Below the pieces are notes generated by a model. It saw only the letters and a program-made list of their open reading frames with translations, ran no database searches and was not told where the DNA came from. From the NCBI GenBank assembly GCA_903862655.1, contig CAIOZA010000119.1:1-54716 (forward strand): a stretch of DNA of 54,716 bases, written 5' to 3'. The stretch is from an uncultured Ignavibacteria bacterium (GTDB taxonomy: Bacteria; Bacteroidota; Ignavibacteria; Kapaibacteriales; UBA2268). This document shows, one piece after another, positions 7,640 through 16,579 of this stretch. A program made the position numbers and the translations under genes. Numbering within the stretch: position 1 is the stretch's first letter; each line of letters starts with the position of its first letter.

Positions 7640-9025
7640 CTATTTTTGATATCTTGAAATAAAATCTTCAACTTCTGGAATTCCACCCTGAAAAATAAGA
7701 TAACCATTACTTGGCTCCCTATCAGTTATTTCATTTGCTATTGGGGTTAACATTATTTCTTTTACCTTTTCTAAATCCTGGCTTTGTCCCAATGCCCAGC
7801 CTAATTTTACATAAGCAACTTCTGGAAGCATATTTCCGGCAGGTACAATCCCAAGATCCATCAAATCACGTCCTGTATCGTAAACATACATTTGCACATA
7901 GCCCCATAATGTTTGGACAGTCATGTAAACAGCAATTCCTTTATCCTGGGCACGTTTGAGAGCAGGATATAGTGGTTTGTTCACATGGCCAAGTCCAGTT
8001 CCGGCGATCACGATACCTTTATATCCATTGTCGATTAGCGAATCGATAATATCCGCCTTCATGTTGGGATAATAATAAACGATTGCTACTCTATCGTCAA
8101 AAGCGGTATTAATAATCACATTTCTATCGTCACGACGTTTTCTGTAATCATTTCTGAGTGGAGTAATCTTTTGCCTGTCAACCATAGCAATCGGTATTTC
8201 ACCAATAGTCCTAAATGTCGATCTATAAGATGAATGCATTTTTCTAACCCGAGTTCCCTGATGTAACAGTCCATAAATGTCGGATGTCGGACCAAACATA
8301 CAAACCATTACTTCAGCAATGTCACTGTCTGCTGCTGTCTTAACGCTATGCATTAAGTTTAATGCGGCATCTGAAGATGGTCTGTCACTTGAACGTTGTG
8401 AACCGACCATTACAATTGGAACAGGAGAATTCTGTACCATAAATGAGAGAATAGCTGAAGTATGATGCATTGTGTCAGTACCATGACCAATCACTATTCC
8501 TTGTGCTCCATTCTGAATTTCGCGTCCGATTGCCTCTGCTGTACCTCTCCATTGATCAGGTCCCATATTCTCACTAAAAACTCCATACAACTTTTCAGTT
8601 TGAAGATTGCAAATGTCTGCAAGTTCAGGAACTGAACCATAAAGCTCACCTGGTGAAAATGCAGGAATTACTGCTCCTGTCCTATAGTCAAGACGGCTTG
8701 CGATTGTTCCGCCTGTGCCTAATAGCTTGACATTAGGTTTTTTGGGGTCAAAGGGAAAAGCTTTTTCCGGTATTTGATAATGTGCTTCTTTTCTTCCGTT
8801 TATATGAATATCTTCAACTTTCTCGCAAGCTATACCGACATTATAACCCGATCTTAGTTTGATTACTATATGCTTATCATCGCCGTTCTCAGAACGTGGT
8901 AGAATTATTCCGATGTGTTGCCCTGTTGCTGTTTTAATTTCAACATCGCTCCAAACCAGAGCTTCGAAATTCTTCAAAGTACTTAAAGCCTGACCTCTAT
9001 AACCTTTATATGATTCATCTGTCAT
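7640..9025 (-). CDS. gatD: Glu-tRNA(Gln) amidotransferase subunit D (archaeal type)
   Basis: GatD is the asparaginase-like half of the archaeal GatDE enzyme. It frees ammonia from an amide donor for GatE, which converts Glu-tRNA(Gln) to Gln-tRNA(Gln). The 461-residue protein has a small N-terminal domain (about residues 20-90), as in archaeal GatD and absent from simple asparaginases. The catalytic domain then shows GTGGTIAS (nucleophile Thr107), GHGTDTMHHTS (Thr183, Asp184) and RVRKMHSSYRSTF (Lys at about 262). These match the Thr-Thr-Asp-Lys set of the Methanothermobacter enzyme. It follows gatE with a one-base gap, and its GGAGG ribosome site lies inside the end of gatE. Taken alone it could be called an asparaginase, but the coupling to gatE settles it. 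Confidence 0.93.
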   Translation of the reverse strand: MTDESYKGYRGQALSTLKNFEALVWSDVEIKTATGQHIGIILPRSENGDDKHIVIKLRSGYNVGIACEKVEDIHINGRKEAHYQIPEKAFPFDPKKPNVKLLGTGGTIASRLDYRTGAVIPAFSPGELYGSVPELADICNLQTEKLYGVFSENMGPDQWRGTAEAIGREIQNGAQGIVIGHGTDTMHHTSAILSFMVQNSPVPIVMVGSQRSSDRPSSDAALNLMHSVKTAADSDIAEVMVCMFGPTSDIYGLLHQGTRVRKMHSSYRSTFRTIGEIPIAMVDRQKITPLRNDYRKRRDDRNVIINTAFDDRVAIVYYYPNMKADIIDSLIDNGYKGIVIAGTGLGHVNKPLYPALKRAQDKGIAVYMTVQTLWGYVQMYVYDTGRDLMDLGIVPAGNMLPEVAYVKLGWALGQSQDLEKVKEIMLTPIANEITDREPSNGYLIFQGGIPEVEDFISRYQK

Positions 9026-9026
9026 C

Positions 9027-10949
9027 TTATGCCTCCATCCTGAAATTATTTGATACGTACTTCCTCACATCTTGTCCGTTGCATCTTCCAATAAGATCGG
9101 CCATGATTAACCCAATTAAGATTTCTGGTCTTTTATCATAATTATATAATTTTTGTTCATTCATGATTTTTATACACTTGTCAAAAGATTGTTTTATATC
9201 TACTTCATTAGCTGGTATTGTCAGCTTTGGATCATATTTACCATCATGTTTAATGATCATTTCCATTGCAAATAATATCCCATCTTTCGCCAGTGAACCA
9301 TCTGCGACTGAAATGAATAATTGTTCCAGATTTGAATTATTCAATAAATCTATGTTAAATTTTTTCTTTTTTAATCTCTTAGAGAATTGAATTAAAGCAT
9401 GAGCAACTAAAATTGGATTGAGTTTTAATTTAATAACAGCATAATCAAAAACTGTTGCAAATTTAGATATTGACAATGGTTCTGCTATATCATCAGAAAT
9501 ATTGAAATCCTTGAACTCTTTCAATCTTATCCAAAATGGAGCAGGAATTTCAGCTCTTAATCTGACTAAACGTTCGTTGGTTATCATAATTGGAGGAAGA
9601 TCAGTATCTGGATACATTCTCTCTGCCCCTGGCAGTATGCGTTCAAAGCCGTTTGTACCATCACGTAAAGCCTGACGGGTTTCAGGAGGAATACCGACTG
9701 TTGCTTCTTTTGCTCTTATAATGATTTCTCTTGAGGCTGTGTCTGTATCTGTTTCATCGCCCCAAACTAAAACTAAGGTATCTTCTTCTTTTGCTCCTAC
9801 ACTTTTGCGTATCTTCTGCCCATCTGCCGACGAGATTGTATTTTCTGCACTATCAGAATGAATAATATTCGGAGTCTTCGACAAGCATGCAATAACACGT
9901 ACTCTGTCTGAGATTTCTTTACCAAAGAATGTATCTGTCTGAGTTTTCCAACTTAGTAACCCTTTGTATCCCGATAGAGTCACACACTTCACAAGAAGAC
10001 CTTTTGAAATAGCATTGGCTATTGGTTCATACTGTGTTTTCTTTAATAATTTCGTTACATCATCAGTTTTTGATTGGAATGTATCGGAAGTTATTCCGCG
10101 TTTGCTAAGCTCATCTCTTAACCTAAGAAGATTCCACTGACGCATTGCTTCGTTGTATGTTAAAAGCGGGATAGATTTGATATGGGCCACACCCTTTATT
10201 TCAATTCTTGTGCCACCGGTTACGCTAACATTAACATCTTCTCTGCCTGCACCAATTCCAGTTCTCGCTTTTCCGGTGCTTCTGGCCACCTTACGAATGA
10301 TCTGGTTCACCTCAGCTACTTCCTGAGGATTAAGCATTTCCGGTGCGGTTACTGTTTCAATTAAGGGCATGCCAAGACGGTCAGCTTTATAAACTCTTAA
10401 ATGCCCAAAATCACTTACTTCTCTGCACGAATCTTCTTCGATAGACATTTGAATAATATTTATCTCACGATCCTTATATGGGATTTTGCCGTTAACACTT
10501 ACTATAGCTGTTCGCTGAAATCCAGTAGGGATACTCCCATCAAGATACTGCTTTCTGGCAATGTGTAATTCGTCAACTATATTGCAATCCATTAACTGTC
10601 CTACCTGAATTGCGATATCCAGAGCCTGGTCGTTCATTATGAATGGAGGAGTGTCGTCCATTTCGTAAGTGCAAACCGTAGCTCTGTTAATCCGATAGAC
10701 AATATCCTTTTTGGTTTTAAATTCCATCAGTGCCGTGCCATCATATTCACCTAGCTCTGAAAGAGTTGGCCTCATGTGTCTTAATATCTCGGCGTGGTAT
10801 TCCTCGCTATATTGGCCTGCTGGGCATCTACAGAAAAGTTTACGTTCTGTGTAAAGTTGTTGGTGAACTTCCAAACCTGATTTGAAGCCTATTCGCGAGT
10901 AGTCTTCCTGTGTCATTTCTTCGAATGGCTTAAAAACAAAATCTTCCAT
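9027..10949 (-). CDS. gatE: Glu-tRNA(Gln) amidotransferase subunit E (archaeal type)
   Basis: GatE binds Glu-tRNA(Gln), activates the glutamyl group by ATP-dependent phosphorylation and amidates it with ammonia from GatD. At 640 residues it has the length of archaeal GatE rather than bacterial GatB (about 480). The N-terminal cradle domain has GLEVHQQL and KLFCRCP, the GatB/GatE signature. A middle insert (about residues 290-440) corresponds to the AspRS-like GAD domain unique to GatE, and GAERMYPDTDLPPI lies just after it. The C-terminal helical tail domain follows. The ATG at 10949 opens the operon with gatD. Base composition looks like that of neighbours, so if the pair was transferred from archaea it was not recent. 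Whether this genome also has GatCAB or GlnRS is not visible. Confidence 0.93.
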   Translation of the reverse strand: MEDFVFKPFEEMTQEDYSRIGFKSGLEVHQQLYTERKLFCRCPAGQYSEEYHAEILRHMRPTLSELGEYDGTALMEFKTKKDIVYRINRATVCTYEMDDTPPFIMNDQALDIAIQVGQLMDCNIVDELHIARKQYLDGSIPTGFQRTAIVSVNGKIPYKDREINIIQMSIEEDSCREVSDFGHLRVYKADRLGMPLIETVTAPEMLNPQEVAEVNQIIRKVARSTGKARTGIGAGREDVNVSVTGGTRIEIKGVAHIKSIPLLTYNEAMRQWNLLRLRDELSKRGITSDTFQSKTDDVTKLLKKTQYEPIANAISKGLLVKCVTLSGYKGLLSWKTQTDTFFGKEISDRVRVIACLSKTPNIIHSDSAENTISSADGQKIRKSVGAKEEDTLVLVWGDETDTDTASREIIIRAKEATVGIPPETRQALRDGTNGFERILPGAERMYPDTDLPPIMITNERLVRLRAEIPAPFWIRLKEFKDFNISDDIAEPLSISKFATVFDYAVIKLKLNPILVAHALIQFSKRLKKKKFNIDLLNNSNLEQLFISVADGSLAKDGILFAMEMIIKHDGKYDPKLTIPANEVDIKQSFDKCIKIMNEQKLYNYDKRPEILIGLIMADLIGRCNGQDVRKYVSNNFRMEA

Positions 10950-11075
10950 TAGTACCTTATCAAAGTATCTTTATAATTTTATTTCTGTACATTATACAGA
11001 TTTCAAATTTACGAAAAATATTTAATTTTAAGGGTGTAAGACTCAATATTTATTAAGTAAACCAAAATAAAAAAA

Positions 11076-11083
11076 TATTTTTG
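11076..11083 (+). promoter_or_regulatory. TAnnTTTG promoter box
   Basis: TATTTTTG lies 59 bases before the start of the small secreted protein gene and fits the Bacteroidota -7 element. It stands in the divergent gap with gatE. Confidence 0.35.
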
Positions 11084-11142
11084 TGATAGAAAGCGTTAAT
11101 ATCTCAAAAATCTTTCTATCAATTTAAATGCAAAGGAAACAA

Positions 11143-11616
11143 ATGAAAAAAACAATGATACTATTAATATTTGCATTCTCGATGCTCTTTATTAATAATG
11201 AAGCAAAAGCCCAAATTGACGATTCAAAACTAGCTAAAATGGATCTTAGTGAATACTTAGGCTCAAGATTATATAAGCTTTTCCAAACATTCGGTACCCC
11301 TGATGATATAGCCTGCTCAAATGACGAACGTGGAGAGCCAATACTCGATTTCGGAAAATTCGCATTTCAGATTGGAGCCAAGACTGTAAATATTATTTAC
11401 TTCTGGGAGAATTACCCCGGTAAAGTTATGGGATTTAAGGTAGGGGATAGCCGAGCAGACTTAGAAAAAAAATATGGTAAACCAAATGTAGAAAAAGATG
11501 GTAAGGACGGCAGTCTTATATGGATTTATAATTTTAAAGAAATTGATAGGTATTTTGTTGTATTTTTTGATGACGATGCAAAAATCAAAAAGATGCAGCT
11601 TGAATTGATGATATAA
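11143..11616 (+). CDS. Small secreted protein of unknown function, possibly BamE/SmpA-like fold
   Basis: I do not recognise the family. The ATG at 11143 follows AAAGGAAAC and opens directly on a signal peptide (MKKTMILLIFAFSMLFINNE...AKAQ); a start five codons earlier is possible but has no ribosome site. The mature part of about 134 residues has two similar halves, each with a turn like LYKLFQTFGTPDDI or RADLEKKYGKPNVE followed by strands (IWIYNF, YFVVFFDD). That helix-then-strand pattern with G.P turns is reminiscent of BamE/SmpA or beta-lactamase-inhibitor-like domains. This is inference from pattern only. It is monocistronic, with a strong terminator downstream. Confidence 0.75.
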   Translation: MKKTMILLIFAFSMLFINNEAKAQIDDSKLAKMDLSEYLGSRLYKLFQTFGTPDDIACSNDERGEPILDFGKFAFQIGAKTVNIIYFWENYPGKVMGFKVGDSRADLEKKYGKPNVEKDGKDGSLIWIYNFKEIDRYFVVFFDDDAKIKKMQLELMI

Positions 11617-11626
11617 AGAAATAAAA

Positions 11627-11660
11627 AAAGAGGTCTTCTAAATCAAAAGAAGACCTCTTT
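11627..11660. terminator. Bidirectional terminator
   Basis: A perfect 13-bp stem (AAAGAGGTCTTCT at 11627-11639 with AGAAGACCTCTTT at 11648-11660) lies between the secreted protein gene and the convergent rpsP, with A and T tracts on the two sides. Confidence 0.85.
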
Positions 11661-11676
11661 AAAAGTATAATCTTAA

Positions 11677-12129
11677 TTATGCTTCTGCAGGCGCAGGAGC
11701 TTCTACTGGTTTAGCAGCTTCGGCAGCGGCGGCAGCTTCAGCGTCTGCTTTTGCTTTAATCTTTGCTTCTTCTCTCTTCTTGCGAAGCTCTAAACGGCGG
11801 AAATATCTATCATGAGCAACTACTTTATGCTTTTCAATTTCGTTCTCAATTTCCTCGGCTGTTTTTCCTTTAAACTCTAAGGTTCTACGAAGAAGAACTC
11901 CTTCATAGCTTAATAGTTCACGAACCAGATCTGTTGGTTGAGCACCGACGTTGAGCCAATAAATTGCTCTTGCTGGATCAACTGAAATTGTTGAAGGCTG
12001 TGCATGTGGATCATAATATCCTAGTCTTTCTAAGAAATCTCCGTCGCGTTTTTTTCTTGAATCAACGGCTATGATATCATAGACTGGATAATGTGTTCTG
12101 CCTTTTCTGCGTAAACGAAGTTTAACCAT
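11677..12129 (-). CDS. rpsP: 30S ribosomal protein S16
   Basis: This small-subunit protein helps assemble the 16S rRNA 5' domain. The first 80 residues are a clear S16 (MVKLRLRRKGRTHYPVY, SRKKRDGDFLERLGYYDP). The protein is 150 residues instead of the usual 80-90, with a basic and then Ala/Glu/Pro-rich tail from about residue 105 on (EAAAAAEAAKPVEAPAPAEA). Such tails are typical of Bacteroidota S16 and support the taxonomic guess. It lies 52 bases downstream of ffh in the conserved SRP-S16 arrangement. Confidence 0.97.
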   Translation of the reverse strand: MVKLRLRRKGRTHYPVYDIIAVDSRKKRDGDFLERLGYYDPHAQPSTISVDPARAIYWLNVGAQPTDLVRELLSYEGVLLRRTLEFKGKTAEEIENEIEKHKVVAHDRYFRRLELRKKREEAKIKAKADAEAAAAAEAAKPVEAPAPAEA

Positions 12130-12181
12130 TTTTAAAATTCCTAAAATAAATATATAAAATTAATTGAATATTCAATATTTG

Positions 12182-13519
12182 TTACATCCCTAGATTCTGC
12201 GGTAATCCAAATGATTTAAGAAATCTGGATTTACCGCCTCGGGATACATTCTTCATCATTTTTGTCATATCATCAAACTGCTTAATCAATCTGTTAACGT
12301 CCTGAACGGTTGTTCCGCTGCCATCTGCTATCCGTTTTCTTCTTGAGCCATTAAGCAATTTTGGATTTTCCCGTTCAAATTTCGTCATTGAAAGAATAAC
12401 AGCTTCTACCTTATTAAAAGCATTATCATCAATACTAACATTTCTCATTGCTTTATCCATGCCGGGAATAAGACCGAGAAGATCTTTTAATGATCCCATT
12501 TTTCGGATAGTCCTAAGCTGTTCGAGAAAATCTTCGAATGAAAATTCATTCTTTTTAATTTTTTGTTCGAGTTTCTTAGCCTGATCTTCATCAAGCTGTT
12601 GTTCAGCTTTTTCAACCAGAGTAAGAATGTCACCCATACCAAGAATTCTTGAAGCAATTCTTTCTGGATGGAAAGGCTCTAGAGCATCTACCTTCTCACC
12701 GGTACCAACAAATTTAACAGGCTTGCCGACTACATTCATTACTGATAAAGCCGCACCACCTCTTGTGTCGCCATCCAATTTAGTTAGAACAACTCCAGTA
12801 AGACTTAGTATTTCATGAAAAGCCTTTGCTGTTGTAACCGCGTCTTGGCCAATCATAGCATCACACACAAAAAGAGTCTCATTTGGATTAACAGCATTGC
12901 TAATGTCCTGAACCTCTTTCATCATCTCCTGATCGATTGTCAATCGACCGGCTGTATCAATTATAACGACATCACGTGCAAATTTCTTAGCGTAAATGAT
13001 AGCGTCACTTGCAATCTTGACAGGGTTCTTCTCCTCAGTTGCAAAAACTGGAAGATTAATAGTCTGCCCAAGTTGCTTTAACTGTTCAATAGCTGCAGGA
13101 CGGTGAACATCACATGCAACGAGAAGAGGTTGACGACCTTTTTTTCGAAGATTTTTAGCTAGTTTAGCGCAAAAAGTAGTTTTACCCGATCCTTGCAAAC
13201 CAGCAACCATGATTACTGTAGGAGGATGGGAAGAAAATTGAATATCACTTTGCTTACTTCCAAGCAGTTCAACTAGCTCTTCATGAACAATTTTTACGAT
13301 TAATTGCTCAGGAAGTAGTTTCCCCTTCACTTCTGTTCCTATAGCCTTAGCTTTAACATCCTCAACAAACTTATTTGTAACATTGAGATTAACATCAGCT
13401 TCGATCAATGCACGGCGAATCTCTCGCAATGCTTCATCGATATTCTCTTCGCTAATAGTTGCCTGACCGCGGAAACGCTTTAACGCGTGTTCTAATTTGT
13501 CTTGTAAATTCTCAAACAT
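12182..13519 (-). CDS. ffh: Signal recognition particle GTPase Ffh
   Basis: Ffh binds signal sequences and 4.5S RNA and delivers ribosomes to FtsY at the membrane. The order of domains is N (helical, residues 1-90), G and M. The GTPase motifs are GLQGSGKTTFCAKLA, DTAGRL and TKLDGDTRGGAAL. The Met-rich M domain ends with GTTVQDVNRLIKQF and a short GLPQNLGM tail. The 445-residue length is standard. It is the first gene of an operon with rpsP. The ATG start at 13519 has no obvious Shine-Dalgarno. Confidence 0.97.
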   Translation of the reverse strand: MFENLQDKLEHALKRFRGQATISEENIDEALREIRRALIEADVNLNVTNKFVEDVKAKAIGTEVKGKLLPEQLIVKIVHEELVELLGSKQSDIQFSSHPPTVIMVAGLQGSGKTTFCAKLAKNLRKKGRQPLLVACDVHRPAAIEQLKQLGQTINLPVFATEEKNPVKIASDAIIYAKKFARDVVIIDTAGRLTIDQEMMKEVQDISNAVNPNETLFVCDAMIGQDAVTTAKAFHEILSLTGVVLTKLDGDTRGGAALSVMNVVGKPVKFVGTGEKVDALEPFHPERIASRILGMGDILTLVEKAEQQLDEDQAKKLEQKIKKNEFSFEDFLEQLRTIRKMGSLKDLLGLIPGMDKAMRNVSIDDNAFNKVEAVILSMTKFERENPKLLNGSRRKRIADGSGTTVQDVNRLIKQFDDMTKMMKNVSRGGKSRFLKSFGLPQNLGM

Positions 13520-13652
13520 ATTGTCATAATGAAATTATCCGAACAACAAAATTAAAGCTTTTATTCTTTATGTCCAAAATAATAAAGGAATTTATCAAAA
13601 AAAAATATTGAGGCAAATTTAAATACATTAAAGCTATAAGTTTTTTTTTCCT

Positions 13653-13660
13653 TATATTTG
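13653..13660 (+). promoter_or_regulatory. TAnnTTTG promoter box
   Basis: TATATTTG lies 42 bases before the next start codon and fits the Bacteroidota -7 element. A T-run precedes it, and no clear -33 element is seen. Confidence 0.4.
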
Positions 13661-13702
13661 ATTTTAAAAAAATTGAAATTTAATAAAATTTAGGATTGAT
13701 TT

Positions 13703-14176
13703 ATGCCCAAAATCGTAAAAGAAGAAGAGACGAAGCACGTAGTTTTGGCGATTAATAAGTTAATGAATCTGTATAAAGATGCATTACTTTCATTAGCACC
13801 TGAACTCGAAAAGGCACAGGTTAAATATCAAAACTATGAAGAATATGAAGAAGTTGAATCTATTTGTGAATCTCTTTATAATCTCATTATTACCATTAAA
13901 CTTGAGCAATACGTACAGGATAAATACTCAATTCAACCAAATCTTCCCAAATATGGCTTTTTCTATCGCGACTACAAAGCTCACGATCAGATCGAAGTTC
14001 ATCCGGTTGATTCCGATGTAAAGTTTATTTTTGTCATGCTTAAATCAAAAGATGCTCCTTTTGACACTGTGCTTTGCAACCAGATTGATTCTGTCGGAAA
14101 TATTCTCGAAAGAGACATTGAATTCAAATGGGAAAATGTCAATTTCGTTTTCAAATTCAAAACCGAAGCAAATTAA
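13703..14176 (+). CDS. Conserved-looking cytoplasmic protein of unknown function
   Basis: I do not recognise this 157-residue protein. It has no signal peptide or membrane segment. The first 80 residues are helical and acidic (NYEEYEEVESICESLYNLI). The second half looks like alternating strands ending in FKWENVNFVFKFKT. It has its own promoter-like box and a strong terminator, so it is a real single-gene unit. It lies between ffh (divergent) and the ferredoxin oxidoreductase operon without an obvious functional link to either. Confidence 0.75.
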   Translation: MPKIVKEEETKHVVLAINKLMNLYKDALLSLAPELEKAQVKYQNYEEYEEVESICESLYNLIITIKLEQYVQDKYSIQPNLPKYGFFYRDYKAHDQIEVHPVDSDVKFIFVMLKSKDAPFDTVLCNQIDSVGNILERDIEFKWENVNFVFKFKTEAN

Positions 14177-14204
14177 TTTTTTAAAAAATTAATAATTTTA
14201 TTAA

Positions 14205-14241
14205 AAGCATATTAGCAAATCAAGCTAATATGCTTTTTTGG
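14205..14241 (+). terminator. Intrinsic terminator
   Basis: A perfect 12-bp stem (AAGCATATTAGC at 14205-14216 with GCTAATATGCTT at 14224-14235) is followed by TTTTT. Confidence 0.85.
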
Positions 14242-14358
14242 TGCTTATAAATTACCGAATCTTAAACACTTAGAAAATCTATTCTGGTTGGCAACACAAC
14301 AATTACAATAAGTATATTCATAATTTATTATTTAAAAAAAATTCTTAATTTAGTTTTC

Positions 14359-14403
14359 TGCTGTTTGACAAATATTCAAAAGGAATAACAGCAATAGTAA
14401 AAA
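14359..14403. promoter_or_regulatory. Inverted repeat in front of the oxidoreductase operon
   Basis: TGCTGTT (14359-14365) and AACAGCA (14397-14403) form perfect 7-base arms 31 bases apart, starting about 75 bases before the ferredoxin start. The arrangement could be an operator or a leader hairpin. No regulator is known for it. Confidence 0.25.
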
Positions 14404-14432
14404 TAGAATTATAAAATTAATCGAGGTTATCG

Positions 14433-14675
14433 ATGGCTAAAGTACAAGGCGAAGTAATAATCGATTTAGAGAAATGCAAAGGCTGTGAGCTTTGCATTAT
14501 TGCATGCCCGGAGGAAACTCTAGCAATTGCAAATATCATCAACAAAAAAGGTTACCGTTATGCTATTAAAGCACAGGATAACTGTACCGGTTGCGCTAAT
14601 TGTGCGCTGGTTTGTCCTGATGCAGTAATTACTGTTTACAGAAAAGTGGAAAAAGCCCCAAAACAGGCTGTATAA
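14433..14675 (+). CDS. 2-oxoacid:ferredoxin oxidoreductase, ferredoxin-like delta subunit
   Basis: This 80-residue protein is a 2[4Fe-4S] ferredoxin. It carries two complete cysteine clusters, CKGCELCIIACPEE and CTGCANCALVCPDA. As the first gene of a four-gene operon with the alpha, beta and gamma subunits, it would be the electron-transfer subunit of the complex, passing electrons from the thiamine-bound intermediate toward external ferredoxin. It starts at an ATG with GAGG about nine bases upstream. Confidence 0.93.
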   Translation: MAKVQGEVIIDLEKCKGCELCIIACPEETLAIANIINKKGYRYAIKAQDNCTGCANCALVCPDAVITVYRKVEKAPKQAV

Positions 14676-14710
14676 TTTGAAATTCACAAAAGGAAAATTT
14701 GGGAGACAAA

Positions 14711-15778
14711 ATGGGTGATGTAAAATTCATGAAGGGTAATGAAGCACTCTCCGAAGCTATGATTAGAGCCGGATGTGATGCTTATTTTGGCTATCCTATT
14801 ACCCCTCAGTCAGAGGTTCTGGAATATCTGGCTAGAGAAGCTACAAAAAGAACTGGTATGGTAGTATTACAAGCTGAAAGCGAAGTATCTGCTATTAATA
14901 TGATTTATGGTGCTGCAGGTTGCGGCAAAAGAGTTATGACAACATCTTCCAGCCCTGGCATAAGCCTTATGCAGGAAGGTCTTTCTTATATTGCTAGTGC
15001 TGAACTACCTTGTCTGGTTGCTAATATCAACAGAGGTGGTCCAGGGTTGGGTACAATTCAGCCCGCTCAAGGCGACTATTTTCAATCTGTTAAAGGTGGA
15101 GGTCACGGAGATTATCATTTGGTAGTTCTCGCACCATGTAGTGTACAGGAAATGGTTGATTACGTTAAGCTTGGATTTGAATTGGCTGACAAGTATCGTA
15201 CTCCAGTTATGATTCTTGCTGATGGAGCCATTGGCCAGATGATGGAGAAAGTCGAACTTTTCCCGCAAATGGAAAGAGTTGTAACTGATTATCCTTGGGC
15301 AACCACAGGCAGACCGGCAGGAAAAGATAGGAGATATATTACTTCTCTTCACATCCAGCCCGAAAAGATGGAGGAAATAAATCATACTCTTCAAGCTAAA
15401 TATAAAGTAATGCAGGAAACCGAAGTCAGATATCAGGCTTTGCACCTTGATGATGCTGAATACCTGATGACTGGGTTTGGTTTAGCTGCTAGGATTTGCA
15501 TCAAAGCTATGGAATTAGGCAGGGCTAAGGGATATAAAATTGGTATGATCAGACCCCAGACTTTATTTCCATTTCCTACTAAGATTTATGCTGAAGTTGC
15601 ACCAAGAATTAAGGGTATTCTTGATGTTGAAATGAATGCCGGTCAAATGATCGAAGACGTCAGACTTTCCGTTGAAGGTAAAACCAGAGTCGAGTTTTTC
15701 GGCAGAATGGGTGGAATGATTCCATCACCTGACGAGATTCTTGAGAATTTTGAAAAATATTTTATCAAGGGGAGCTAA
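14711..15778 (+). CDS. vorB: 2-oxoacid:ferredoxin oxidoreductase alpha subunit (VorB/KorA type)
   Basis: The alpha subunit forms the pyrimidine-binding half of the enzyme that oxidatively decarboxylates a 2-oxoacid with CoA and ferredoxin. The family hallmark is GCDAYFGYPITPQSEVLEYL near the N-terminus, and the 355-residue length is typical of the VorB/KorA group rather than of one-chain pyruvate enzymes. I start it at the ATG at 14711, preceded by GGGAG, and not at an in-frame TTG four codons earlier. The substrate could be 2-oxoisovalerate, 2-oxoglutarate or another 2-oxoacid; sequence alone does not decide, so the symbol is provisional. A 2-oxoglutarate enzyme would suit a reductive or ferredoxin-linked TCA cycle. 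Confidence 0.88.
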   Translation: MGDVKFMKGNEALSEAMIRAGCDAYFGYPITPQSEVLEYLAREATKRTGMVVLQAESEVSAINMIYGAAGCGKRVMTTSSSPGISLMQEGLSYIASAELPCLVANINRGGPGLGTIQPAQGDYFQSVKGGGHGDYHLVVLAPCSVQEMVDYVKLGFELADKYRTPVMILADGAIGQMMEKVELFPQMERVVTDYPWATTGRPAGKDRRYITSLHIQPEKMEEINHTLQAKYKVMQETEVRYQALHLDDAEYLMTGFGLAARICIKAMELGRAKGYKIGMIRPQTLFPFPTKIYAEVAPRIKGILDVEMNAGQMIEDVRLSVEGKTRVEFFGRMGGMIPSPDEILENFEKYFIKGS

Positions 15779-15780
15779 AA

Positions 15781-16578
15781 ATGTCTGAATTAAATGAAAT
15801 TATGAATCCTATAAAAGAAAATATATGCTTGCCGGAATTTTTGGTTTATGAAAGACCGGATACTTTAACCGAGCAAGAGTTCCACTATTGCCCGGGTTGC
15901 GGTCATTCCACTGTACATAAGTTGCTGATGGAAGTTGTAAGCGAAATGGGTATTGTTGGCGATACAATCGGTGTTGCTCCTGTTGGTTGTTCAGTTTTTG
16001 CTTATCATTATCTGGGTGTGGACATGCAGCAGGCTGCACACGGAAGAGCTTGCGCAGTTGCTACCGGAATTAAAAGAGTAATGCCTGAGAAAATTGTATT
16101 TACATATCAGGGTGATGGAGATTTAGCCGCCATCGGAACAGCAGAAACAGTGCATGCAGCGAATCGCGGAGAAAATCTACTCGTTATTTTTATTAATAAC
16201 GGTATTTATGGAATGACCAGTGGTCAGATGGCTCCCACCAGTCTTGAAGGAATGGTTACAACAACATCTCCTTATGGTCGTGATGTTCTTACTCAGGGTT
16301 ATCCTCTCAAAATAAGTGAATTACTCGCGCATCTGCCAGGTGTTTATTATGTAACTCGCCAGGCAGTTAATACTGCAGGTAATGTTAGAAAAACAAAAAA
16401 AGCTCTTCAAAGAGGTCTGGAATATCAAAAGAAAAATTTAGGTTTCTGCTTAGTTGAAGTCGTATCAAATTGTCCTTCGAACTTGAAGATGACACCTCTC
16501 GAGTCGAATGAGTTTGTTGCTAATCAGATGATTCCATTCTATCCATTAGGTGACATTAAAGTTCCGGAGGTAAAATAA
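15781..16578 (+). CDS. 2-oxoacid:ferredoxin oxidoreductase beta subunit (thiamine-binding)
   Basis: This subunit binds thiamine pyrophosphate. It has CPGCGHSTVHK near residue 39 and the diphosphate-magnesium motif GDGDLAAIG followed by NNGIYGMTSGQMAPT. The 265-residue length fits the VorA/KorB group. The start is two bases after the alpha-subunit stop, with GGGGAG as ribosome site inside the end of that gene. The N-terminal 35 residues before the first motif are longer than in many relatives. Confidence 0.92.
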   Translation: MSELNEIMNPIKENICLPEFLVYERPDTLTEQEFHYCPGCGHSTVHKLLMEVVSEMGIVGDTIGVAPVGCSVFAYHYLGVDMQQAAHGRACAVATGIKRVMPEKIVFTYQGDGDLAAIGTAETVHAANRGENLLVIFINNGIYGMTSGQMAPTSLEGMVTTTSPYGRDVLTQGYPLKISELLAHLPGVYYVTRQAVNTAGNVRKTKKALQRGLEYQKKNLGFCLVEVVSNCPSNLKMTPLESNEFVANQMIPFYPLGDIKVPEVK

Positions 16579-16579
16579 T

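Noticed and set aside
7640-9025. Simple L-asparaginase instead of GatD
   Set aside because: The N-terminal extra domain, the active-site spacing and the one-base coupling to gatE identify GatD.
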